In this document: positions 9,613-17,660 of the stretch, one piece after another
How positions within the stretch are numbered: position 1 is the first letter of the stretch
Layout: the number at the start of each line of letters is the position of its first letter
Assembly (NCBI RefSeq): GCF_001750165.1
Contig: NZ_CP015411.1
Location: 3,944,501 to 4,008,500, forward strand
DNA length: 64,000 nucleotides
Origin: Pseudoalteromonas luteoviolacea
Lineage (GTDB): Bacteria; Pseudomonadota; Gammaproteobacteria; Enterobacterales; Alteromonadaceae
Direction of reading: 5' to 3'
Translations under genes and position numbers: made by a program
The notes under the pieces: generated by a model
What the model was told of the DNA's origin: nothing
Seen by the model: only the letters and a program-made list of their open reading frames with translations
The model's database searches: none

Positions 9613-9632
9613 CGTGGCGAATATTCGCCACG
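9613..9632. terminator. Perfect palindromic hairpin between pspC and ycjX
   Basis: CGTGGCGAAT followed by its exact reverse complement ATTCGCCACG is a perfect 20-bp palindrome in the 54-bp pspC-ycjX gap. There is no T-run on the minus strand, so it is more likely an intercistronic processing or partial attenuation element than a full terminator. Confidence 0.5.
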
Positions 9633-9637
9633 AACCA

Positions 9638-10039
9638 TTACAATTTATTTATTTCCCTTTTAACCGTAAATTCAGGAGACGTAACATACTGCTCCATCGA
9701 CTGAATACGACTGTCCAATTTACCCAACCTATCCTTTAAATCAAACAGGGCTTGGCGAGGTGGCTCACCTTTTTGCCATACTTTAAATTTTACTGAAACA
9801 GGATCAGTATCATGACTATTGGTCGTATTTTCTAGCTCAGGTGCCTTACGGTCTAAAATAAACCAACAGGCAATATAAATAACGACAAATAGAGGACCGC
9901 CTGATAATAAAACCGCCGTGACGAACAGAATGCGTACCAGCCAGAGTTCCATGTTAAAATAATCACTCAAACCTGCACATACACCCGCTAACTTGCCTCG
10001 CTTTGGATCGCGATACAGCTCTCTACGTTTGTGGCTCAT
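9638..10039 (-). CDS. pspC: Phage shock protein C
   Basis: Inner-membrane PspC (133 aa), which with PspB senses envelope stress and relieves PspA inhibition of PspF. The N-terminal PspC domain (KRRELYRDPKRGKLAGVCAG) is followed by a hydrophobic hairpin at about 32-62 and a C-terminal leucine-zipper-like helix (LFDLKDRLGKLDSRIQSM). It overlaps pspB by 4 bp (ATGA), indicating translational coupling. Length is close to E. coli PspC (119 aa). Confidence 0.95.
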   Translation of the reverse strand: MSHKRRELYRDPKRGKLAGVCAGLSDYFNMELWLVRILFVTAVLLSGGPLFVVIYIACWFILDRKAPELENTTNSHDTDPVSVKFKVWQKGEPPRQALFDLKDRLGKLDSRIQSMEQYVTSPEFTVKREINKL

Positions 10040-10269
10040 ACTTTACGCCTCCAGTCTGGTGATTCTTGATCTAACAGCGCCTCCAATGTTTCAACGCGCT
10101 CAGCCATCTTTTCTGCTTTATTTGCCAACTCAATAAGCTGGCGATGTTCGTGTTCGCTTAATCCTTGACTCACCTGTTTTTTACTTTTGTAATGAAGAAT
10201 GAGCCACAGCGGCGCTACCACGATCATAAAAATAATAATTGGGGCAACCAGTATCTCTGCGTCAAACAT
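10036..10269 (-). CDS. pspB: Phage shock protein B
   Basis: Small inner-membrane PspB (77 aa, E. coli 74) with one N-terminal transmembrane helix (about residues 6-25) and a cytoplasmic coiled coil ending ESPDWRRK, a conserved PspB terminus. The ATG at 10269 has a strong ribosome binding site AGGAGAAGG. A GTG extending the frame to 10320 has none and would run into an intercistronic hairpin. It lies between pspA and pspC in the psp operon. Confidence 0.95.
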   Translation of the reverse strand: MFDAEILVAPIIIFMIVVAPLWLILHYKSKKQVSQGLSEHEHRQLIELANKAEKMAERVETLEALLDQESPDWRRKV

Positions 10270-10314
10270 AACCTTCTCCTGTTTATTTAGTCTTGGCAGC
10301 GTATTTTTCTTGTG

Positions 10315-10341
10315 TGGCACCTACTGTAACAGCAGGTGCCA
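10315..10341. other. Intercistronic hairpin between pspA and pspB
   Basis: TGGCACCT pairs with AGGTGCCA, extended by CTG/CAG around a short loop. There is no following T-run. Such a structure may set the PspA:PspB ratio by RNA processing or by protecting the 3' end of pspA RNA. That is inference. Confidence 0.45.
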
Positions 10342-10347
10342 TTACGT

Positions 10348-11007
10348 TCATTTATTTGCGAGCTTTTTCTTTAAAGCTTCAAGCTCATCATCAACTTTTT
10401 CATTCTTTTGCAGGTCAGCAATTTCATCTGCTAGAGACTTCTTACCTAAATCGTATGACTCGACCTGTGCTTCTAAACCATCAATCTTATTTTCATAGCG
10501 CTCGAAGCGGTTCAATGCATCTTCTACTTTAGTGCCGTCTAATGCTTTTTTCACATCTAAACGAGATTCAGCTGAGCGTTGACGAAGAACAATCGCTTGT
10601 TGACGTGCTTTTGCATCTGCTAGTTTCTCTTGCAGTGTCGTCACTTCTTGCTGTAACTTCTCAATATGCGACTCTACGTGGCTTAATTCTTCAGCAACGC
10701 TCTGCGCTGCATCCGACGCTTTTTGTTTTTCAAGTAACGCCGCTCTTGCAAGATCTTCTCGCTCTTTTGTCAGTGCCAATTCAGCTTTTTCCTGCCAGTC
10801 ATTAGCTTGACCATTTAATTGCTCAACACGTCTTTCCAACTCTTTCTTCTCAGCCAGTGTCTTAGCAGAAGTCGAACGCACTTCTACCAACGTGTCTTCC
10901 ATTTCTTGAATGATCAGCTTGACCATTTTTTCTGGATCTTCTGCTTTATCCAAGATTGCATTAATATTAGAATTTACGATGTCAGCAAAACGTGAAAAAA
11001 TTCCCAT
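10348..11007 (-). CDS. pspA: Phage shock protein A
   Basis: PspA/IM30/ESCRT-III superfamily peripheral membrane protein (219 aa, E. coli 222). It begins MGIFSRFADIVNSNINAILDKAEDP, the amphipathic membrane-binding helix, followed by almost continuous coiled coil to the C-terminus. It binds and inhibits PspF and, when released, supports damaged inner membrane (established knowledge). It is the first gene of pspABC-ycjXF, preceded by a sigma-54-type promoter and divergent from pspF. Confidence 0.97.
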   Translation of the reverse strand: MGIFSRFADIVNSNINAILDKAEDPEKMVKLIIQEMEDTLVEVRSTSAKTLAEKKELERRVEQLNGQANDWQEKAELALTKEREDLARAALLEKQKASDAAQSVAEELSHVESHIEKLQQEVTTLQEKLADAKARQQAIVLRQRSAESRLDVKKALDGTKVEDALNRFERYENKIDGLEAQVESYDLGKKSLADEIADLQKNEKVDDELEALKKKLANK

Positions 11008-11053
11008 AATCTTTTACCTCATTGGTTGTGAATTATATTGCTGATAAATATGT

Positions 11054-11069
11054 ATCAATAAGCTTGCCA
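11054..11069 (-). promoter_or_regulatory. Sigma-54-type promoter of pspA
   Basis: The minus strand reads TGGCAA-GCTTA-TTGAT, a -24/-12 element with the exact GG-N10 spacing; the -12 dinucleotide is GA instead of the usual GC. It lies 47-62 bp before the pspA start, and psp operons are sigma-54/PspF dependent in Enterobacteria. Confidence 0.65.
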
Positions 11070-11160
11070 ACTTTAAAAGCAAAAATAAACAATAAATTTC
11101 AACAACTTACAAAATAAACAAAAAGCTTTCTATCCTACATTTTTTCAAATAAACTATATG

Positions 11161-11177
11161 TTAGTCAAAAAAACTAA
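11161..11177. promoter_or_regulatory. Candidate PspF upstream activating site
   Basis: TTAGT-N7-ACTAA is a perfect inverted repeat about 100 bp upstream of the pspA -24 element, and a further TTAGT follows at 11181. It ends 13 bp before the pspF start, so PspF bound here could also repress its own gene as in E. coli. The assignment is by position and symmetry. Confidence 0.45.
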
Positions 11178-11190
11178 GAGTTAGTCAAAT

Positions 11191-12276
11191 ATGAGTCAAT
11201 TCCGTCAACAGGATAATTTACTCGGCCAATCAGATAGCTTTTTAGCTGTATTAGATCAGGTCTCTCAGCTTGCTCCGCTAGAAAAGCCCGTGCTCATCAT
11301 TGGTGAACGTGGCACAGGTAAAGAGCTCATTGCCGCACGATTACACTTTTTGTCTGAGCGGTGGGATCAGAACTACGTAAAGCTCAATTGTGCAGCATTA
11401 AATGAAAACTTGCTTGAAAGTGAATTGTTCGGTCATGAATCAGGCGCCTTTACTGGTGCTAGCAAACGTCACGAAGGTCGATTTGAACGAGCCAACGGGG
11501 GCACTTTATTTTTAGATGAACTAGCAAACACATCAGCAATGGTGCAAGAAAAGTTACTGCGTGTAATTGAATATGGGGAATTTGAGCGTGTTGGTGGTAA
11601 ACAAACCGTCAAAGTTGATACTCGACTAGTCTGTGCAACCAATGAAGATTTACCAAATCTTGCTGAGCATGGGGAATTCAGACATGACTTACTAGACAGG
11701 CTTGCATTCGACGTGATTACCTTACCACCGCTACGCGCACGCCGAGAGGACATCTTACTACTTGCCGAACACTTTGCAATTAATATGGCAAGGGATCTTG
11801 GCTGGTCACTCTTTAGCGGCTTTACTCGCAAGGCCACCGAGGCTCTCCTTGAGTATGATTGGCCGGGCAATATTCGTGAACTGAAAAATGTCATAGAGCG
11901 AAGTTTATATCGCCACGGTAACGAACACCTTGCAGTGCATCACATTACCTTTGACCCTTTTGAAAGCCCTTATCGACCGCAGCAGAGAATAAAAGCACAA
12001 AAAACTGAGGTAAAGTCACAAATATCACAGCCGCAAATAAGTGAACAAGAGATACTCGACATTGCTGAAAGCACATCTTCGCCTATTGCATCACAAAGCT
12101 TCCCGTGTGATTTAAAAACCCTCTCAAGTAACTACGAGATTGAGTTACTTAAAAAAGCACTCGAATTCAGTCAATTTAATCAAAAGAAAACTGCACAAAA
12201 TCTTGGATTGACGTATCATCAACTCAGAGGATATTTGAAAAAATACAATTTGTTAGACTCACAACAAGAGGCTTAG
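11191..12276 (+). CDS. pspF: PspF, sigma-54 enhancer-binding activator of psp
   Basis: AAA+ activator without an N-terminal receiver, as in E. coli PspF. Walker A is GERGTGKE, the sigma-54 contact loop is ESGAFTGA, Walker B is GGTLFLDE, and RELKNVIER is conserved near the end of the AAA+ domain. The C-terminal Fis-type helix-turn-helix ends in NQKKTAQNLGLTYHQLRGYLKK. It is 361 aa (E. coli 325), the extra length being a linker at about 250-310. It is divergent from pspA. The sapA start lies 2 bp after its stop. Confidence 0.96.
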   Translation: MSQFRQQDNLLGQSDSFLAVLDQVSQLAPLEKPVLIIGERGTGKELIAARLHFLSERWDQNYVKLNCAALNENLLESELFGHESGAFTGASKRHEGRFERANGGTLFLDELANTSAMVQEKLLRVIEYGEFERVGGKQTVKVDTRLVCATNEDLPNLAEHGEFRHDLLDRLAFDVITLPPLRARREDILLLAEHFAINMARDLGWSLFSGFTRKATEALLEYDWPGNIRELKNVIERSLYRHGNEHLAVHHITFDPFESPYRPQQRIKAQKTEVKSQISQPQISEQEILDIAESTSSPIASQSFPCDLKTLSSNYEIELLKKALEFSQFNQKKTAQNLGLTYHQLRGYLKKYNLLDSQQEA

Positions 12277-12278
12277 CT

Positions 12279-13934
12279 GTGGTCGCCACAATGACAGACC
12301 TGTATAACACCTGCCAAAGATATATAAATATGGTATTCACCATGACTACTGCCGTAATTGTTTCGGCATGTGGTGAAGTACCACAAGCAAAATTAGCGAA
12401 TAAAACCAAAGGGATTGTATATTGCGCAGAAGCAAACCCAGTCTCTTTTAATCCTCAGGTCACCACAACAGGCTCTACCATCGATATAATCGCCAATCAG
12501 TTATATAACTCTTTGATCAGTATTGATCCTGTCACTGCTGAATTTAAGCCCGAATTGGCTACCCAGTGGGTAATTAGCGATGATGGTAAAAAAATAACAT
12601 TCAAGTTAAGAGAAGGCGTTCAATTTCATAGCACAGATTATTTTACACCGAGTAGAACAATGAATGCTGATGATGTTATTTTTTCTTTCAGCCGCTTGTT
12701 TGATGTCTATAACCCCTATCACTTCGTTCAAGATGCTAACTACCCATATTTTCAAAGTGTAGGTATGGATCAATTGATCAGGAAAATAGTTAAGATTGAT
12801 GATTACACCGTAAGGTTTGAACTTTTTAGCGCTGAAAGTAGCTTGTTATCTAATATTGCAACTGATTTTGCGGTGATCCTATCTGAAGAGTACGCTATGT
12901 TTCGAGCGTCTCAAGATAAAAAGCACTTGTTTGACACCTTACCTATTGGCACTGGTCCTTATAAATATAAGCACTTTTTGAGAGATAATTTAGTCCGTTT
13001 CCACAAACATCATGGCTACTGGAAACATAATTACGCAGTTGATCAATTGGTATATGATATCACGACCAATAATACGACTCGAATTGCTAAAATGCTCACC
13101 AAAGAATGTGATATTACTTCACATCCGAGTGCAACCCAGTTAGAAGCTTTATCACAAAGGCAGGATATTATTGTCGACAAAGCTGTTAACTTAAATGTTG
13201 GCTATTGGGCGTTTAATACAGAGAAGCCTCCTTTTGACAATGTCTTAGTTAGGAAATCGCTTGCGCACAGCATCGATTTTGACAAAATCATGCAAGCAGT
13301 ATTTTATGGGAACGGTATTGCTGCGCAATCAATCCTGCCCCCTTCATCGTGGGCATTTACAAAACAAGCTATGCCGTATTATGACCCCATAAAAGCCAAG
13401 CAATATTTAACTGAGGCCGGTTACCCCGATGGTTTCGAAATGACACTATGGGCTATGCCTGTTTCGCGAATTTATAATCCCAATGCGCGAAAAATGGCTG
13501 AGCTCATTCAAAGTGACCTCAGACAAATTGGCATAAGAACGCGAATTGTTGAATACGAGTGGAACACTTTTATTGAACGTATTGGCCGCCATGAACATGA
13601 TAGTGTACTGCTTGGCTGGGCTGCTGATACCCCTGATCCAGATAACTTTTTTAGCCCTTTACTCAGTTGCACAGCAACCTTTACAGGTAAAAATCCAGCT
13701 AATTGGTGTAATCCAGAGTTTGACCTTCTACTCACGCAAGCGCTAGATACTAACGAACTAAAAATGCGTAAGTTTTATTACCAACAAGCACAAAAAATGC
13801 TTGTGGAAGAGCTGCCTGTTGTACCAATTGCACATGGTGTTCGCTTTCAAGCTCGCAGTGCAAATATAGCTGGAGCTGAACTCAGACCATTTGGCGGGGT
13901 ATCGCTGGCCAATGTAAGAAAAGGTGAACAGTAA
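12279..13934 (+). CDS. sapA: SapA, peptide-binding component of ABC transporter
   Basis: Extracytoplasmic solute-binding protein family 5 (551 aa), linked to antimicrobial peptide handling in enteric pathogens (family knowledge). The start is GTG, supported by AAGAGG with 7-nt spacing. The N-terminus has a short hydrophobic stretch ending VSAC, a lipobox, so this copy may be membrane-anchored; E. coli SapA is soluble and periplasmic. Family motifs include GTGPYKYK, VGYWAFNTEKPPFDN and LGWAADTPDPDNF. The sapB ATG overlaps its stop by 1 base. Confidence 0.92.
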   Translation: MVATMTDLYNTCQRYINMVFTMTTAVIVSACGEVPQAKLANKTKGIVYCAEANPVSFNPQVTTTGSTIDIIANQLYNSLISIDPVTAEFKPELATQWVISDDGKKITFKLREGVQFHSTDYFTPSRTMNADDVIFSFSRLFDVYNPYHFVQDANYPYFQSVGMDQLIRKIVKIDDYTVRFELFSAESSLLSNIATDFAVILSEEYAMFRASQDKKHLFDTLPIGTGPYKYKHFLRDNLVRFHKHHGYWKHNYAVDQLVYDITTNNTTRIAKMLTKECDITSHPSATQLEALSQRQDIIVDKAVNLNVGYWAFNTEKPPFDNVLVRKSLAHSIDFDKIMQAVFYGNGIAAQSILPPSSWAFTKQAMPYYDPIKAKQYLTEAGYPDGFEMTLWAMPVSRIYNPNARKMAELIQSDLRQIGIRTRIVEYEWNTFIERIGRHEHDSVLLGWAADTPDPDNFFSPLLSCTATFTGKNPANWCNPEFDLLLTQALDTNELKMRKFYYQQAQKMLVEELPVVPIAHGVRFQARSANIAGAELRPFGGVSLANVRKGEQ

Positions 13935-14965
13935 TGCTGGATTATCTACTAAGACGATTAAGCTTGCTGCTATTTATGTTATTTGCGCTCACCGCATTTA
14001 CATTTAGTTTGAACTACCTATTTCCAGGAGATCTATTAACTAATTTTAGTGGCCAATTAAACACCAGCTTCAGCCAATCCCAAATTCTTGAAGAAAAGTA
14101 TCGAATCGATGACAATGTCGTCATCCAATATGGTGCGTTTGTGAGCCGTTTATTCAAAGGGGATTGGGGGCTATCGCTTTCCTCTGGTCAAACCGTCTCA
14201 TCACATATTGCTGTGCTACTGCCCGCAACACTTGAGCTATGCTTTTATGCATTAGTCGTTGCCGTTTTATTGGGGATACCCGCGGGGATCATTACCAGCG
14301 CCTACTATAAAAAGTGGCCGGATAAAATTATTAGTACGCTTACCTTACTTGGCTTTTCAATTCCGGTATTTTGGCTTGCACTGCTGCTCATTATGGTTTT
14401 TTGCCTTGGTTTTGGTTGGTTTCCGATGTCAGGACGCATTGGCCTGTTATACGAAATACCTGCTGTTACCAACTTCATCTTGCTCGATATCTGGTTACTT
14501 GATTTTCCATATGGTGGACAAGCATTTCTTGATGCACTACACCACTTAGCTCTACCCACCATTGTGTTAGCCATGTATCCAACAACAGTGCTTACACGCT
14601 TTACCAGAGATTCGATGCTTAATGTGCTGGAACAAAACTATATAAAAACAGCCAGAGCAAAGGGGCTTAACCGCAGGCAAATTATTCTTGACCATGCTCT
14701 GCGAAACGCACTTTTACCAGTTATAAAACAAATTGGATTGCAATTTAGTACCCTAATCACACTTGCGATGGTTACTGAAGTCATTTTTTCTTGGCCAGGT
14801 ATTGGACGATGGTTAATCGACAGCATTTATCAACGTGACTATCCGGCGATTCAAGGCGGTTTGCTCGCCGTATCTATGTTTGTTATTTTTGCCAATATGT
14901 TGGCCGATTTAACCCACTCTTTACTCGACCCTGTATCTAGGAACCAGTCCCATGGCAAAGTTTAG
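13934..14965 (+). CDS. sapB: SapB, ABC transporter permease
   Basis: Inner-membrane permease of the Opp/Dpp type (343 aa; about six transmembrane segments beginning near residue 10). The EAA-like loop RAKGLNRRQIILDHALRNALLP, which docks on the ATPase subunits, is intact at about 240-260. It overlaps sapA by 1 bp and sapC by 14 bp. Confidence 0.94.
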   Translation: MLDYLLRRLSLLLFMLFALTAFTFSLNYLFPGDLLTNFSGQLNTSFSQSQILEEKYRIDDNVVIQYGAFVSRLFKGDWGLSLSSGQTVSSHIAVLLPATLELCFYALVVAVLLGIPAGIITSAYYKKWPDKIISTLTLLGFSIPVFWLALLLIMVFCLGFGWFPMSGRIGLLYEIPAVTNFILLDIWLLDFPYGGQAFLDALHHLALPTIVLAMYPTTVLTRFTRDSMLNVLEQNYIKTARAKGLNRRQIILDHALRNALLPVIKQIGLQFSTLITLAMVTEVIFSWPGIGRWLIDSIYQRDYPAIQGGLLAVSMFVIFANMLADLTHSLLDPVSRNQSHGKV

Positions 14966-15845
14966 TTTATACAGTGAAGAGTCAAACCGCTCACCTTTAT
15001 CACGACTGTGGCGTACATTTAAAGCAAATCACCTTGCCTTGGTTGGCTTATGGATGTTCATTGGATTAACGGTATTGGCGATGACAGCGCCTTTGCTAGC
15101 GCCTTATGGTATAGATCAACAACATAGTGATGCGCTTTTGCTTCCCCCCTCGTGGCATGACGATGGAGACGTTCATTTTATTTTAGGCACAGACGATCTT
15201 GGCAGAGATGTTCTTTCCAGATTGATGAATGGCGCTACTTATACTTTTGGCCTGTCTATTGTCGCGGCATTGGTCACCACTATACTTGGCGTTATATTAG
15301 GCACTTTAGCTGGGATTAATCGAGGATTTAAATCAAGTATATTAAACCACTTACTTGATATTACGTTGGCAATCCCCTCTCTGCTTCTTGCCATCATAAT
15401 TATCGCTATTCTTGGGCCGGGACTTTTAAATACTGTTTGGGCGATCATCTTAGCCCTTTTGCCCCAGCATATTCACTCAATAAGAAACCTCGTTGTTGAT
15501 GAGCTCAATAAAGATTATATAGGTGCTTATAGGCTAGATGGTGCAAGCCGTGCTCAAATTCTATTCAGAGGTGTTTTTCCAAATATTTATGAGCATATAG
15601 TGGTGATATTTACTTTGGCATTATCAACCGCAATTTTGGATATTGCTGCTCTAGGTTTTTTAAAATTAGGCGCTCAACCACCAACGACCGAGTGGGGTGC
15701 TATGCTGGCTGAAAACCTTAGCCTAATTTATTTAGCTCCTTGGACAGTAGGCTTACCTGGCGCATTATTGTTTTTGTCTGTTTTAGCCACTAACCTTGTT
15801 GGTGATGGGCTGAGAAAAGCGCTGCAAGCTAGAAAGGCAACCTGA
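14952..15845 (+). CDS. sapC: SapC, ABC transporter permease
   Basis: Second permease subunit (297 aa). The DppC-like pattern is visible: an N-terminal helix after NHLALVGLWMF, the motif FILGTDDLGRDVLSRL, and the ATPase-contact loop near YRLDGASRAQILFRGVFPN. Multiple transmembrane helices follow to the C-terminus. Its start lies inside the sapB 3' end and its stop overlaps the sapD ATG. Confidence 0.94.
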   Translation: MAKFSLYSEESNRSPLSRLWRTFKANHLALVGLWMFIGLTVLAMTAPLLAPYGIDQQHSDALLLPPSWHDDGDVHFILGTDDLGRDVLSRLMNGATYTFGLSIVAALVTTILGVILGTLAGINRGFKSSILNHLLDITLAIPSLLLAIIIIAILGPGLLNTVWAIILALLPQHIHSIRNLVVDELNKDYIGAYRLDGASRAQILFRGVFPNIYEHIVVIFTLALSTAILDIAALGFLKLGAQPPTTEWGAMLAENLSLIYLAPWTVGLPGALLFLSVLATNLVGDGLRKALQARKAT

Positions 15846-16852
15846 TGCAATTACTCGATATTAAAAACCTAACGATTGAGCTCCCTACTGAAGACGGTGT
15901 AATCCGAGCTGTCGATAAAGTAAATTTGAGCCTTAAAGAGGGTGAGGTACATGCGCTTGTTGGAGAGTCGGGCTCGGGAAAAAGTTTAATAGCAAAAGCC
16001 ATTGTTGGAGTCCTCAATACACGCTGGAGAGTAACCGCAGATCGTATGCATTGGCGCGGTGTGGATTTAATGCGTTTAAGCCCTGAGAAGCGACGTAAAA
16101 TCGTTGGTCGAGATATGGCTATGATTTATCAAGAGCCAAGAAGGAGCCTAGATCCTACCGCAAAAATATTCGAACAAGTCGCTGAGTCTCTGCCAGAAGA
16201 GTGTTTTAAAGCCGGTTTTTTTGGTCGTAAAAAAGAGCGTAAGGTTAAGGTAAAAGCACTTCTACACAAAGTAGGCATACGCAATGATGAGAAGATCTCT
16301 AGCAGCTATCCACATGAGCTCTCCGAAGGTGTTTGTCAAAAAGTTATGATTGCAATGGCTATCGCGAGAAACCCTCAGTTATTGATTGCTGACGAACCTA
16401 CCACTGCGCTTGAGAGCACAACACGCGCTCAAGTGTTTAGGTTGCTAAAAAGTCTAAATCAACTTAAAAACATGTCCATCTTAATGATTTCTCATGAATT
16501 GGAAGAGATAACACAATGGTCGCATGCTATTCATGTACTGTACTGTGGACAGATGGTAGAGGCTGGGCCAACTAAAAAAGTATTTAATGACCCTTTTCAC
16601 CCCTACACTCAAGCCTTGGTCAAATCATTGCCTGATTATGCTCATGGATTAGGCCACAAAGCACCATTTTACGCACTCAAGGGGACCATCCCCCCATTAC
16701 AGCATTTGCCGATTGGTTGTAGACTGGGCCCACGCTGCCCCCAAGCGCAAAGAGAATGTGTTGCAACCCCTGTGCAAGTTAAATCACATGGCCATTCCTA
16801 TGCATGTCACTTCCCATTAAATAGGGAGAAGAAAAAATGCAACCCGTGTTAA
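15845..16852 (+). CDS. sapD: SapD, ABC transporter ATP-binding protein
   Basis: ATPase of 335 aa. Walker A is GESGSGKSL, followed by a stretch close to E. coli SapD (WRVTADRM). The signature motif is LSEGVCQKVMIAMAIA, a SapD-like variant of LSGGQ, and Walker B is LLIADEPTTALE. The C-terminal region has the Cys-rich pattern GCRLGPRCPQAQREC...YACHFPL typical of Opp/Dpp ATPases. It overlaps sapC by 1 bp and sapF by 16 bp. Confidence 0.94.
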   Translation: MQLLDIKNLTIELPTEDGVIRAVDKVNLSLKEGEVHALVGESGSGKSLIAKAIVGVLNTRWRVTADRMHWRGVDLMRLSPEKRRKIVGRDMAMIYQEPRRSLDPTAKIFEQVAESLPEECFKAGFFGRKKERKVKVKALLHKVGIRNDEKISSSYPHELSEGVCQKVMIAMAIARNPQLLIADEPTTALESTTRAQVFRLLKSLNQLKNMSILMISHELEEITQWSHAIHVLYCGQMVEAGPTKKVFNDPFHPYTQALVKSLPDYAHGLGHKAPFYALKGTIPPLQHLPIGCRLGPRCPQAQRECVATPVQVKSHGHSYACHFPLNREKKKCNPC

Positions 16853-17598
16853 AAGTACAAACCCTCAGTAAAACGTTTAAAACCCGCTCTGGATTGTTCA
16901 AACGAGATACCGTGCAGGTATTAAAAGAAATCTCATTTGCTGTTTTACCGGGCCAAACGTTGGCTGTCATTGGGGAAACGGGCTCAGGAAAAAGTACCTT
17001 AGCTAAAGTGCTTGCTGGCGCTGAAGATGCCGACTCTGGTCAGATCTTATTAAATGGCGATATGATAGTTGACGATAAGCAATCTCGGCGAAAGTGTCAC
17101 CACATTAGACTTATATTCCAAGATCCAACACGCTCTCTCAATCCAGGTCTCACCATTGGTGAAATGCTGGATGACTGCCTTAGATTTAATACTAAACTCA
17201 CTGAAGTACAGCGGGATAAAAAAATTGAGTTAACTTTGTCTCGTGTTGGATTGCTATCCGAGCACTACGACTATTACCCACATATGTTTAGTGGTGGCCA
17301 GCTACAGCGGGTAGCCCTAGCGAGGGCCCTCATTTTAGACCCTAAAGTCGTTGTATTAGATGAAGCACTTTCTTCACTTGATCCATCTGTGCGCGCACAA
17401 ATAGTCAACTTACTTTTGAAATTGCAAAAAGAAACAGATTTGACATATGTGCTTATCACACATCACCTGAGTCTGGTGAAGCATATGAGCGACCGGCTAC
17501 TCGTTCTAAACAATGGTGAAGCAGTGGAATACGGTTGCTGCGAAACCATTTTTAATCATCCACAGTCCAAGGTAATGAAAAAGCTGCTCGCAGTGTAA
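16837..17598 (+). CDS. sapF: SapF, ABC transporter ATP-binding protein
   Basis: Second ATPase subunit (253 aa), with Walker A GETGSGKSTLAK, signature SGGQLQRVALARAL and Walker B VVVLDEALSSLD. It overlaps the end of sapD by 16 bp and is the last gene of the operon. A strong bidirectional terminator follows 16 bp after the stop and separates it from convergent ppiD. Confidence 0.94.
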   Translation: MQPVLKVQTLSKTFKTRSGLFKRDTVQVLKEISFAVLPGQTLAVIGETGSGKSTLAKVLAGAEDADSGQILLNGDMIVDDKQSRRKCHHIRLIFQDPTRSLNPGLTIGEMLDDCLRFNTKLTEVQRDKKIELTLSRVGLLSEHYDYYPHMFSGGQLQRVALARALILDPKVVVLDEALSSLDPSVRAQIVNLLLKLQKETDLTYVLITHHLSLVKHMSDRLLVLNNGEAVEYGCCETIFNHPQSKVMKKLLAV

Positions 17599-17614
17599 GT
17601 TGAATCAAGAAATA

Positions 17615-17640
17615 AAAAAGCCACCTTAAGGTGGCTTTTT
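17615..17640. terminator. Bidirectional terminator sapF/ppiD
   Basis: AAAAAGCCACCTT followed by its exact complement AAGGTGGCTTTTT. The stem is perfect, with A and T tracts on both sides, between convergent sapF and ppiD. Confidence 0.92.
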
Positions 17641-17660
17641 TATTTGATTTATAGGGCAGC

